A stretch of 64,000 nucleotides of DNA from Winslowiella toletana (lineage in GTDB: Bacteria; Pseudomonadota; Gammaproteobacteria; Enterobacterales; Enterobacteriaceae): NCBI RefSeq assembly GCF_032164335.1, contig NZ_CP134152.1:4340001-4404000 (forward strand), read 5' to 3'. Positions 26,897-34,723 of this stretch are shown piece by piece. Position 1 is the first letter of the stretch, and each line of letters begins with the position of its first letter. The translations under genes were made by a program, and so were the position numbers. The notes beneath the pieces were generated by a model that searched no databases, was not told the origin of the DNA, and was given only the letters and a program-made list of their open reading frames with translations.

Positions 26897-28393
26897 TTAC
26901 ACCATTGAAGCGGCCATCTGCGCCTGGTTAGAAGCAATCTGGCTAATCATCGCAACGCCGCCCTGCATCACTTCAGCCTGGCTGTCCTGCAGATCTTTCA
27001 CCTTTTTGATGGTTTCCTTTTTACTTGCTTCAAAGTATTCGAAGAAGCTCTGGGTCCACTGCTGGTCAAGAACCAGCTGATCAATTTTCTTCTGCAGCTC
27101 CGCTTTTTGCTTATCAATGGTGCCAACGGTAATGTTCTGAGCACCAGTGACCGCTCCGCGGGTAACATTCATCACGGTAGTCGCGCCACAAGTGACACCT
27201 TTCGCCACTGCCGTCATTACCTGCCAGCGAATCTCTGCCATCACCTTTTTAGTGACTTCTTTTGCCGTCAGGTCAACGCCGCGTTTAATCGCGTCCTTGC
27301 CGACTTTTTCCACCGCATTACTGACCATTTGCTCAATCGCTTCACTGCCGAACTGCTTCGCCATCTTATTAACGGCAAAGTTATGTGCTGTTTTCTTGAT
27401 GGCATTTTTAGCGGCTTCTTCCGCCAGCTCTCTCGCTGTACGGGTGACAATTTGTTCGCCAATTTCTGAAGCAACCTTTTTACCGAGCTGGTTGGCGGCA
27501 GTTTTCAGAGCGACTTTATTTCCTTCTCTAATCGCGGTAGAAATGGCCTGATCGGCACCCTCTTTCAACAGCTTACCGACGACTTTAGGCACTACTTTGG
27601 TCATGATGGCATTACGCATCGCGCTGGTGACATCAATCACCGCACCGGCAATTTCAAACGCCATCTGGATTTTTCCGGCTGCGTCTGCCACTTTTTTGTA
27701 TTTTTCAGCATTCTCCGGATCGATCAGCGCCAGGGTATTCGCCATCGCTTTCACCATTCCAGCCAGGCCCGCCATCAGGTCCATGGCACCACCTGCCGCC
27801 TGCAGTGCGTTGCCGCTCAGCACACCACCGACGATTTTCGCGACGCCTGTAACTACCTCAACGGCAGCGACTACCCAGTCAAACACTACACTGAGGATGC
27901 CCGCTTTCTTCGCTTTGTCCTGCTGCTCGACGGAAGCATTCATCTGCTCGCGAATCTGCTCGACCTCCTGCTTGCGCAGCTGGTCTTGCTTGTCACTCAT
28001 AATTGACAGCGCCCGACCTTTCATCTCCGCAGTGTCACCGAGAATCTGGTTCGCCAGCATGGTCGACGCCAGGAACATCGCCTCCATCGGCACACGTTCC
28101 ATGGTCGATAAATTGAATTTAAAGCTGGGGTCATCTCCCACTGGCGCAGGCAGCGCCCGCTTTATATTGTCTAACGAGGCCTGAGCTTGCTGACGAGAGC
28201 CCGTGACGGGTGACTCTGTCGGCATCGCCAACTGCGCAAGTGGGGATTTTTTGCCGTCTCTGTCGCTAACAAACAGCAGAATGATTGGTGCCAGCGTTTT
28301 TTCAGTACGGGGACTTTTAACGGCAGAGAATTCATTCTCCAAATCACTGCCAGCTCCTGGCGCTGCAAGAGCACGATCTAAACCAATGTGCAT
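26897..28393 (-). CDS. sseC: SseC-like major translocator (SctE)
   Basis: 498 residues, YopB/SseC/EspD family. Two hydrophobic segments (SVVFDWVVAAVEVVTGVAKI and AGGAMDLMAGLAGMVKAMAN) lie near 170-235 and a third region (GAVIDVTSAMRNAIM) near 255. A long Lys/Ala/Glu-rich amphipathic region follows, and the C-terminal end is a coiled coil. It forms the pore in the host membrane. GGAGGAAG precedes the ATG by five bases. Its start overlaps the end of its probable chaperone gene sscA by 16 bp. Confidence 0.88.
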   Translation of the reverse strand: MHIGLDRALAAPGAGSDLENEFSAVKSPRTEKTLAPIILLFVSDRDGKKSPLAQLAMPTESPVTGSRQQAQASLDNIKRALPAPVGDDPSFKFNLSTMERVPMEAMFLASTMLANQILGDTAEMKGRALSIMSDKQDQLRKQEVEQIREQMNASVEQQDKAKKAGILSVVFDWVVAAVEVVTGVAKIVGGVLSGNALQAAGGAMDLMAGLAGMVKAMANTLALIDPENAEKYKKVADAAGKIQMAFEIAGAVIDVTSAMRNAIMTKVVPKVVGKLLKEGADQAISTAIREGNKVALKTAANQLGKKVASEIGEQIVTRTARELAEEAAKNAIKKTAHNFAVNKMAKQFGSEAIEQMVSNAVEKVGKDAIKRGVDLTAKEVTKKVMAEIRWQVMTAVAKGVTCGATTVMNVTRGAVTGAQNITVGTIDKQKAELQKKIDQLVLDQQWTQSFFEYFEASKKETIKKVKDLQDSQAEVMQGGVAMISQIASNQAQMAASMV

Positions 28394-28875
28394 GAAACTT
28401 CCTCCGTGGTAGCGGTTAACATCCTTTCCGCATTTCCCTTAATTTCCTGATAATGTGATTGTTCGCCGCACCACATGATGGCGGCATTAAAGGCTTTGCG
28501 GGCGTAAGCTTCATTGCCTACCAGCCGGTAGCTCAGGCCAGCAAAAAACGCCGCCCGCGGGTCATCGATAGTGATCATCCCGGCTCGTGCAAAGCAGGAG
28601 ATGGCTTCTTCATGGGCAGAAAGGCGCTGATGGGATAGCCCTAATCCCAACAAATAGTCGTAATTCCAGTGATCAAAAGTGCTTAAAAGTTGATAAAAGT
28701 TACGCGACGCCACGAACTCACCAGCGGCAAACAACTGACCGGCATAACTGTAAAGCTGTACCAGATCCTGATCGTCGATATCGGTTAACATCCGTAATGA
28801 TCCACCGCGCGAAAAGAAGCGTTGCAGTACGTCGTCGTTCTCTTCTTGCTGTGGGTTAATCATGGTCTCTGACAT
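28378..28875 (-). CDS. sscA: SscA/SycD-like TPR chaperone for translocators
   Basis: 165 residues, class II type III chaperone. Three tetratricopeptide repeats are visible (LYSYAGQLFAAGEFVASRNF; YDYLLGLGLSHQRLSAHEEA; AAFFAGLSYRLVGNEAYARK), the LcrH/SycD pattern. It is cytoplasmic and should hold the SseC-like translocator before export. GGAG lies five bases before the ATG. It precedes and overlaps sseC, the usual arrangement for a chaperone and its client. Confidence 0.88.
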   Translation of the reverse strand: MSETMINPQQEENDDVLQRFFSRGGSLRMLTDIDDQDLVQLYSYAGQLFAAGEFVASRNFYQLLSTFDHWNYDYLLGLGLSHQRLSAHEEAISCFARAGMITIDDPRAAFFAGLSYRLVGNEAYARKAFNAAIMWCGEQSHYQEIKGNAERMLTATTEEVSCTLV

Positions 28876-28937
28876 AAAAACTCCATGTTAAGGCGCGTCG
28901 AAATTTTGCTCTTCGCGCCATGTGAGAGGGTGGAAAA

Positions 28938-29315
28938 TCAAATAAACGCACGCCGATGTTTTTTCGCCATCACTGGCTTGGCAGGTGCATTGGCGGCAGC
29001 GGCTACCACAGCAGTGGTCTGGCCTGGTTGAACGGGTTGATCGGGTACCAGCTGTTTCAGCTGTTTACCCAATTGCTCAAATGTCTTTTGCATTGAGGCC
29101 ACTTTTTCAGCCATTTGCTTCGGCACGCGATCGCCTTTCAGTACCCCATCAAGTTTTTTCAGCTTGCGCTGAGCATCGGGATCGTTCGGCGCACGCGCGT
29201 GCAGTTGAGCAATCTCTTCCTGCAGCTTTTTAAATTCATCAATTTGTTTTTTAAAACCCACGCGACGCATTTGCAGAGTATCGATCATGGTTTTTAGCTG
29301 GTTCAGGTCTTGCAT
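28938..29315 (-). CDS. sseA: SseA/CesAB-like chaperone for SseB
   Basis: 125 residues, strongly coiled coil (LNQLKTMIDTLQMRRVGFKK...), with a basic C-terminal tail (KPVMAKKHRRAFI). Salmonella SseA (108 residues, basic tail) is the chaperone of SseB and SseD and lies next to sseB. Here it directly follows sseB paralogue 1. GGGGGAA precedes the ATG. There is only one such chaperone gene for seven SseB-like proteins, which suggests that it serves the constant parts they share. Confidence 0.75.
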   Translation of the reverse strand: MQDLNQLKTMIDTLQMRRVGFKKQIDEFKKLQEEIAQLHARAPNDPDAQRKLKKLDGVLKGDRVPKQMAEKVASMQKTFEQLGKQLKQLVPDQPVQPGQTTAVVAAAANAPAKPVMAKKHRRAFI

Positions 29316-29374
29316 TTTTGTTCCCCCGGTGAGGTAAAACGGAGCATAAGCAGACGCCTCAGCCCCTAAAATTA

Positions 29375-29941
29375 TTAGCGAATAGCCTGGGCGATCGATT
29401 TAGTCGATTCTGCGGTCATGCTCTGTATGCTGTTGGCCATGGTGACTGCGGTGTTAAAGTTCTGCATCAGCTGCTGCAGCTTCAGCTGGTTCTGCTGTAC
29501 GAAGTCAGAAGCGCGACCTGAGAAGGATTCCAGCGTCGATTTCACCGACGTCAGATCGGCTTTATTCAGCTCGGGGCCATTTTCAGCCAGGAACTGATCG
29601 ATGCTCATGCCGTTGACTTCAATCTTGTTTTCACGCATGTAAGCGATAACGTCTGCTGGCAGCTCAGCCTGACTTTGAGCATCCGCCAAACCCGCTAACA
29701 GTGCGTCAACACGGTTGGCCATATCCTGTGCATCACGGGATACTTCGGTTTTATTACCCATCTCCTCGAATTTTGCATTTGCCAGCTCGGTAAACAGCAG
29801 CATGATTTTTTCAATCGTCGTCAACGCGGTACCCATCAACGAGACATTGCCACCGGCTCTGAGGTAGTCGAGATCGGCTGGCCTGCTGAGAACGGGTGAT
29901 TCGCTTCGGGAAACGCTGACAATGTTTTCGATCGCGTACAT
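29375..29941 (-). CDS. sseB: SseB/EspA-like filament protein, paralogue 1 (no insert)
   Basis: 188 residues. The central motif LPADVIAYMRENKIEVNGMSID followed by LNKADLTSVKSTLES parallels Salmonella SseB (PEDVIKYMRDNGILIDGMTI ... LDKGGLQAIKAAL, as recalled). The N-terminal coil LMGTALTTIEKIMLLFTELA and C-terminal coil LKLQQLMQNFNTAVTMANS should pack as in EspA filaments. It is exported to form the sheath or translocon tip that joins needle and pore. It heads the operon with sseA-sscA-sseC. It has the most divergent N-terminus of the seven and no central insert, so it is probably the ancestral copy. Confidence 0.88.
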   Translation of the reverse strand: MYAIENIVSVSRSESPVLSRPADLDYLRAGGNVSLMGTALTTIEKIMLLFTELANAKFEEMGNKTEVSRDAQDMANRVDALLAGLADAQSQAELPADVIAYMRENKIEVNGMSIDQFLAENGPELNKADLTSVKSTLESFSGRASDFVQQNQLKLQQLMQNFNTAVTMANSIQSMTAESTKSIAQAIR

Positions 29942-30016
29942 GAACTCTCATTCCTTTTGGTGTTTTACATGTTTACAAGATTGTCGAATCCTGCGTGGCT
30001 TGGTTTTAATGAGGCT

Positions 30017-30068
30017 ATGATAGATACTTGGTAAATATAGATTTGCGGATCTCTGCAAAACATTCTGT
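30017..30068 (-). promoter_or_regulatory. sseB1 promoter with activator box
   Basis: Minus-strand TATCAT (30017-30022) has no -35 hexamer at the proper distance. Instead a 20-bp box (30049-30068, minus strand beginning ACAGAATGTTTTG) lies about 26 bp upstream. The sseB7 promoter has the same arrangement and 17 of 20 identical box positions. This looks like an activator-dependent promoter. Confidence 0.5.
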
Positions 30069-30106
30069 TTTTGCACACTAACATTGATAATTTAATTACA
30101 AAAAAT

Positions 30107-30124
30107 ATCAGGTAAACACCTGAT
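30107..30124. promoter_or_regulatory. 7-4-7 palindrome upstream of sseB1 operon
   Basis: ATCAGGT-AAAC-ACCTGAT: both seven-base arms are perfectly complementary. This is the best copy of the motif in the island. It lies 95 bp from the -10-adjacent GGCTAT landmark, against 96 bp for the copy at 35518. Confidence 0.6.
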
Positions 30125-30445
30125 GGGATTATTATTTAAATGACAAAATGGATAAAATAAACCCTAGAAACAATAACTTAAAATAGCAAGGCACATCCTC
30201 AGCTGAATACACCTGTAGTATTAGAAAGCTGTTATATTTAACTAATAATTTGAATACCAATAAGCCTCTGGAAAAATAAAACCTCACCTCAATAAAGTTT
30301 ATCTTTATTTTTATGTCAATATATATAAATTGATTGTCGGGAAGTATCACAGGGGAATCTTTTAGCGTATATCGGGCTCGCTTTAGTTTTTTTGATAAGC
30401 AATCGAATAAATGTCATTAATTCTGAATAATACCGGATATAGAAA

Positions 30446-30476
30446 GGCGGCAGGCAGAATATTGCAGCACTGCCGC
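30446..30476 (-). terminator. terminator after the tandem sseB array
   Basis: On the minus strand GCGGCAG and CTGCCGC pair (7 bp) and are followed by CTTTCT, 10 bp after the stop of paralogue 2. It would end the six-gene array transcript before the sseB1 promoter. Confidence 0.5.
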
Positions 30477-30485
30477 GGTGCGTGA

Positions 30486-31457
30486 TTAGCGTATTGATTG
30501 GGCGATAGATTTGGTCGATTCAGCGTTCATACTCTGCACGCTGTTAGCCATAGTGACTGCGGTGTTAAAGTTCTGCATCAGCTGCTGCAACTTCAGCTGG
30601 TTCTGCTGTACGAAGTCAGAGGCACGGCCAGAGTAGGACTCAAGTGCGGATTTTATTGCCGTCAGTGCGGCTTTATCCAGCTCAACCGGGCCCGTTACCG
30701 GGCCATTGACCGGACCATCCACTGGACCATCAACCGGAGGCGCGTCGGGATTGATCGCCGGGCGAGTACCAGGATTGAAGCCGGCATCCGGAAACGCTGC
30801 TGTCAGCTGATTTCTCAGTTGTTCAATTTGCCACAGAGAGGCATTACCCCCATTCGGCAAATGCAGCATATCGCCCCCCAAAGGGATGCCATATTCTTTC
30901 ATAAAATCAAGCAGTTCAAACAGCTGACTTCCCTGCACTCCCTCTGCCGGCGCGCTGGCCAGCAGTGCATTTAACATCTGCACAAATTTCGCCGCTTCAG
31001 ACGCGCCAGGCGTTCCAGGTGTACCTGGTGCTTCTGGTGCTTCTGGTGCTTCTGGGGTTTCTGGGGTTTCTGGGCCGCCTGGTAGATCATCCGCTGGCTT
31101 CAGACCGAGAAACTTATCAATACTCATGCCGTTAACCTGGATGTTGTTGGCACGCATATACTCAATAATGTCTTGCGGGAGTGCAGCGGTATCTTTTCCG
31201 CTTGCCAGGCCCGCCAGCAGCGCATCGACGCGGTTAGCCATATCCTGCGCATCGCGTGACACTTCGGTCTTCTTGCTCATCTGCTCGAACTTGGCATTCG
31301 CCAGTTCAGTAAACAGCAGCATAATGCTGTCCATGGTGACCATCGCAGCGCCCATCAGCGAGGTGTTTTTGCCTGCGCTCAGATACTCAGTATCACCGCC
31401 TGATTTCATCCCAGTCGGCGCGTTGATATTAAGGTTATTGGTATTGATACCGCTCAT
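30486..31457 (-). CDS. SseB/EspA-like filament protein, paralogue 2 (longest insert)
   Basis: 323 residues. It shares the N-terminal coil (SLMGAAMVTMDSIMLLFTEL), the VNGMSIDKFL motif and the C-terminal coil with the other paralogues, but about 138 extra residues lie between them. The insert starts with a Pro/Glu/Thr/Ala/Gly repeat tract (PETPEAPEAPEAPGTPGTPG), continues with a folded-looking segment containing LFELLDFMKEYGIPLGGDML, which resembles the family's own VIEYMRANNIEVNG motif, and ends with VDGPVDGPVNGPVTGP. It is the last gene of the six-gene array and its N-terminus (MSGINTNNLNINAPTG) is slightly changed. The insert may be displayed on the filament surface. Confidence 0.85.
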   Translation of the reverse strand: MSGINTNNLNINAPTGMKSGGDTEYLSAGKNTSLMGAAMVTMDSIMLLFTELANAKFEQMSKKTEVSRDAQDMANRVDALLAGLASGKDTAALPQDIIEYMRANNIQVNGMSIDKFLGLKPADDLPGGPETPETPEAPEAPEAPGTPGTPGASEAAKFVQMLNALLASAPAEGVQGSQLFELLDFMKEYGIPLGGDMLHLPNGGNASLWQIEQLRNQLTAAFPDAGFNPGTRPAINPDAPPVDGPVDGPVNGPVTGPVELDKAALTAIKSALESYSGRASDFVQQNQLKLQQLMQNFNTAVTMANSVQSMNAESTKSIAQSIR

Positions 31458-31534
31458 GATTTTATTCTCATTATTGTAGTGTCTCGGGTTAACGGCAGCG
31501 GTTAAAAACGCTGCCGTTAGTCATGAAACAATGA

Positions 31535-32317
31535 TTAGCGGATGGACTGAGCGATGGATTTGGCCGATTCAGCATTCATACTCTGCACGCTGTTGGCCAT
31601 GGTGACCGCGGTGTTAAAGTTCTGCATCAGCTGCTGCAGCTTCAGCTGGTTCTGCTGTACGAAGTCAGAGGCGCGGCCTGAGTGGGATTCCAGTGCAGAT
31701 TTCACCGCAGTCAGGTCAGCCTTGTCCAGCTGTCGGCCAGAATTAACCAGCTGTGAGATCGTTTCCTTGCTGTAAGGTTCAGATCCGGAACCTTTTTGGT
31801 TCGCCAGCCACTCACTGGCTTTTTGGCCATCAATCTTGATTCCGGCAGCATCCAAATCTTTAACCACCTGATTGGCGCTGTCATTCATCCCGCTACTCCA
31901 CCCAAAGCCTCTTCTGTCAAAAGAGTCAAGGTTGTTCAGCGCCCAGAGCGAGCCTAAGCTTTCAGCACCGCGCAGGAAGTCATCAATACTCTTGCCGTTG
32001 ACTTCAATATTGTTGGCACGCATGTATTCAATCACTTCTGGCGGCAGCGCGGCGGTATCTTTTCCGCTTGCCAGGCCCGCCAACAGCGCGTCGACGCGGT
32101 TAGCCATATCCTGCGCATCACGGGATACTTCAGTCTTCTTGCTCATCTGCTCGAACTTGGAGTTCGCCAGCTCGGTAAACAGCAGCATGATGCTGTCCAT
32201 GGTGACCATCGCGGTGCCCATCAGCGAGGTGTTTTTGCCTGCGCTCAGGTATTCGGTGTCGCCGCTTGATTTCGGGCCAGTCGGTGCATTGAGGTTAAGA
32301 TTGTTGATAGCGGTCAT
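31535..32317 (-). CDS. SseB/EspA-like filament protein, paralogue 3
   Basis: 260 residues. The constant N-terminal ~110 residues end at VNGKSIDDFL and the constant C-terminal part begins at QLDKADLTAVKSALE. Between them are about 75 unique residues, including VVKDLDAAGIKIDGQKASEW, which repeats the spacing of the family motif VIEYMRANNIEVNGKSIDDF. Roughly the same motif is doubled in paralogues 2 and 5. Probable exported filament subunit; it sits fifth in the array transcript. No signal peptide, as expected for a type III substrate. Confidence 0.85.
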   Translation of the reverse strand: MTAINNLNLNAPTGPKSSGDTEYLSAGKNTSLMGTAMVTMDSIMLLFTELANSKFEQMSKKTEVSRDAQDMANRVDALLAGLASGKDTAALPPEVIEYMRANNIEVNGKSIDDFLRGAESLGSLWALNNLDSFDRRGFGWSSGMNDSANQVVKDLDAAGIKIDGQKASEWLANQKGSGSEPYSKETISQLVNSGRQLDKADLTAVKSALESHSGRASDFVQQNQLKLQQLMQNFNTAVTMANSVQSMNAESAKSIAQSIR

Positions 32318-32395
32318 AATGTAATTCCCTTTATTTTGAATGTGTCTGGTTAACGGCAGGCACTTATGGCGCTGCCGGTAGTCATAAATCAGTCA

Positions 32396-33130
32396 TTAGC
32401 GGATGGACTGGGCGATCGATTTAGTCGATTCCGCGTTCATGCTCTGTACGCTGTTGGCCATGGTGACCGCGGTGTTAAAGTTCTGCATCAGCTGCTGCAG
32501 CTTCAGCTGGTTCTGCTGTACGAAGTCAGAGGCGCGGCCTGAGTGGGACTCCAGTGCGGATTTCACGGCGGTCAGATCAGCTTTATCCAGCTTAACGTCG
32601 ATATCGCCAGCTTTTGCTCTACGCAGGCGCTCTGAAATATCGTCCAGTGCGGCTTTTTTCTCATTAGAGCGCTCGTCATTTTCATTTCTGTTGTAGTAGT
32701 CACCTGATTTTTGATAATACTCGCGCGTGAGTTCATTGATGTGATCCTGGAGGCCGGCCCCTAAGATCTCAGACTTCTTGTCGCTCAGAAACTCATCAAT
32801 GCTCTGGCCGTTGACTTCAATATTGTTGGCACGCATGTACGCGATAACATCTGCCGGCAGCTCGGCGGTATCTTTTCCGCTTGCCAGGCCCGCCAGCAGC
32901 GCGTCGATGCGGTTAGCCATATCCTGCGCATCACGGGACACTTCGGTCTTCTTGCTCATTTGCTCGAACTTGGTGTTCGCCAGCTCGGTAAACAGCAGCA
33001 TGATGCTGTCCATGGTGACCATCGCGGCCCCCATCAGCGAGGTGTTTTTGCCTGCGCTCAGGTACTCGGTGTCACCGCTTGATTTCGGGCCAGTCGGTGC
33101 ATTGAGATTAAGATTGTTGATAGCGGTCAT
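32396..33130 (-). CDS. SseB/EspA-like filament protein, paralogue 4
   Basis: 244 residues. The constant ends match the other copies; the insert of about 59 residues after VNGQSIDEFL is highly charged and Tyr/Asn/Arg/Glu-rich (ELTREYYQKSGDYYNRNEND ...) and probably helical, unlike the inserts of its neighbours. It contains no second copy of the GI-x-V-x-G motif. Expected to be a filament subunit exposing a different charged surface. Confidence 0.85.
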   Translation of the reverse strand: MTAINNLNLNAPTGPKSSGDTEYLSAGKNTSLMGAAMVTMDSIMLLFTELANTKFEQMSKKTEVSRDAQDMANRIDALLAGLASGKDTAELPADVIAYMRANNIEVNGQSIDEFLSDKKSEILGAGLQDHINELTREYYQKSGDYYNRNENDERSNEKKAALDDISERLRRAKAGDIDVKLDKADLTAVKSALESHSGRASDFVQQNQLKLQQLMQNFNTAVTMANSVQSMNAESTKSIAQSIR

Positions 33131-33208
33131 GATGTAATTCCCTTTATTTTGAATGTGTCTGGTTAACGGCAGGCCTCTATGGCGCTGCCGGTAGTCATTA
33201 ATCAGTGA

Positions 33209-34009
33209 TTAGCGGATGGACTGGGCGATGGATTTAGCCGATTCCGCGTTCATGCTCTGTACGCTGTTGGCCATGGTGACCGCGGTGTTGAAGTTCTGCA
33301 TCAGCTGCTGCAGCTTCAGCTGGTTCTGCTGTACGAAGTCAGAGGCGCGGCCTGAATGGGATTCCAGTGCGGATTTCACGGCGGTCAGATCAGCTTTATC
33401 CAGCTTGATGGCGTCCTGCAGGGCGCTCATAATCTTTTCCATATTTCCCGCGGTGACAACTTTATCTAATGCCATTAACTCACCACCCGCGAACTCAGAG
33501 TCTGTGATAAGTGAATAGACACTCTGACCGTTGACCTTGATGCCATTGTCATCCATAAATTTAAGCAGGCCTGCAATATCCTCCTCTTTAAATTCTTGCT
33601 GACCTGACGCCAGCAGTTGTGACAGCGCTGCCAGAACGTTACCTGCGCCAGGTAATTTGGAATCCAGAAAATCATCAATACTCATACCGTTGACTTCGAT
33701 GTTGTTTTCACGCATGTAAGCGATGACATCTGCCGGCAGCTCAGCCTTACTTTTACCATCCGCCAGGCCCGCCAGCAGCGCGTCAACGCGGTTAGCCATA
33801 TCCTGCGCATCACGGGACACTTCGGTCTTCTTGCTCATCTGCTCGAACTTGGTGTTCGCCAGCTCGGTAAACAGCAGCATGATGCTGTCCATGGTGACCA
33901 TCGCGGTGCCCATCAGCGAGGTGTTTTTGCCTGCGCTCAGGTACTCGGTGTCGCCGCTTGATTTCGGGCCAGTTGGTGCATTGAGGTTAAGATTGTTGAT
34001 AGCGGTCAT
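33209..34009 (-). CDS. SseB/EspA-like filament protein, paralogue 5
   Basis: 266 residues. After VNGMSIDDFL the insert of about 81 residues holds DIAGLLKFMDDNGIKVNGQS, an unmistakable second copy of the family motif DVIAYMRENNIEVNGMSIDD a short distance before it. The constant C-terminal part resumes at KLDKADLTAVKSALE. The internal module duplication suggests how inserts can arise. Sits third in the array transcript. Confidence 0.85.
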   Translation of the reverse strand: MTAINNLNLNAPTGPKSSGDTEYLSAGKNTSLMGTAMVTMDSIMLLFTELANTKFEQMSKKTEVSRDAQDMANRVDALLAGLADGKSKAELPADVIAYMRENNIEVNGMSIDDFLDSKLPGAGNVLAALSQLLASGQQEFKEEDIAGLLKFMDDNGIKVNGQSVYSLITDSEFAGGELMALDKVVTAGNMEKIMSALQDAIKLDKADLTAVKSALESHSGRASDFVQQNQLKLQQLMQNFNTAVTMANSVQSMNAESAKSIAQSIR

Positions 34010-34087
34010 AATGTAATTCCCTTTATTTTAAATGTGTCTGATTAACGGCAGGCCCTTATGGCGCTGCCGGTAGTCATTAATCAGTTA

Positions 34088-34645
34088 TTAACGGATGGAC
34101 TGGGCGATCGATTTAGCCGATTCCGCGTTCATGCTCTGTACGCTGTTGGCCATGGTGACCGCGGTGTTGAAGTTCTGCATCAGCTGCTGCAGCTTCAGCT
34201 GGTTCTGCTGTACGAAGTCAGAGGCGCGGCCTGAATGGGATTCCAGCGCCGATTTTACTGCCGTCAGGTCGGCTTTATTCAGACTGGAGCCATTTTCGCT
34301 CAGAAACTTATCGATGCTCATGCCGTTGACTTCGATATTGTTGGCGCGCATATACGCGATAACGTCTTCCGGCAGATCTGCCTTGCTTTGAGCATCCGCC
34401 AGGCCCGCCAGCAGCGCGTCGACGCGGTTGGCCATATCCTGCGCATCACGGGATACTTCGGTCTTCTTGCTCATCTGCTCGAACTTGGCGTTCGCCAGCT
34501 CGGTAAACAGCAGCATGATGTTGTCCATGGTGACCATCGCGGTGCCCATCAGCGAGGTGTTTTTACCTGCGCTCAGGTACTCGGTGTCGCCGCTTGATTT
34601 CGGGCCAGTTGGAGCATTGAGATTAAGATTGTTGATAGCGGTCAT
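34088..34645 (-). CDS. SseB/EspA-like filament protein, paralogue 6 (no insert)
   Basis: 185 residues, the shortest copy; VNGMSIDKFLSENGSSLNKADL runs directly from one constant part to the other. It is the array copy most like paralogue 1 and Salmonella SseB (196 residues) in overall layout. It therefore defines the minimal filament fold of the family: N-terminal hydrophobic coil, central short domain, C-terminal coil. Confidence 0.87.
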   Translation of the reverse strand: MTAINNLNLNAPTGPKSSGDTEYLSAGKNTSLMGTAMVTMDNIMLLFTELANAKFEQMSKKTEVSRDAQDMANRVDALLAGLADAQSKADLPEDVIAYMRANNIEVNGMSIDKFLSENGSSLNKADLTAVKSALESHSGRASDFVQQNQLKLQQLMQNFNTAVTMANSVQSMNAESAKSIAQSIR

Positions 34646-34723
34646 CGTGTAATTCCCTTTATTTTGAATGTGTCTGGTTAACGGCAGGCCTTTATGGCGC
34701 TGCCGGTAGTCATTAATCAGTTA

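Larger units (their letters stand above)
29942..30485. other. 544-bp AT-rich promoter region of the sseB1 operon
   Basis: It contains, from the gene outwards, a TATCAT -10 (30017-30022, minus), the 20-bp box (30049-30068), the 7-4-7 palindrome (30107-30124), then about 300 bp with no recognisable gene, and the terminator of paralogue 2 (30446-30476). A 72-codon minus frame at 30132-30350 has no ribosome site or similarity and was not called. Confidence 0.6.

Noticed and set aside
30132..30350. 72-codon minus-strand frame in the sseB1 promoter region
   Set aside because: AT-rich, no ribosome site and no recognisable domain; the hydrophobic translation follows from base composition.
31458..34723. 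Regularly spaced near-identical 78-bp stretches suggesting a CRISPR array
   Set aside because: The intervening segments are 558-801 bp protein-coding genes; repeat and spacer sizes do not fit CRISPR and no cas gene is present.
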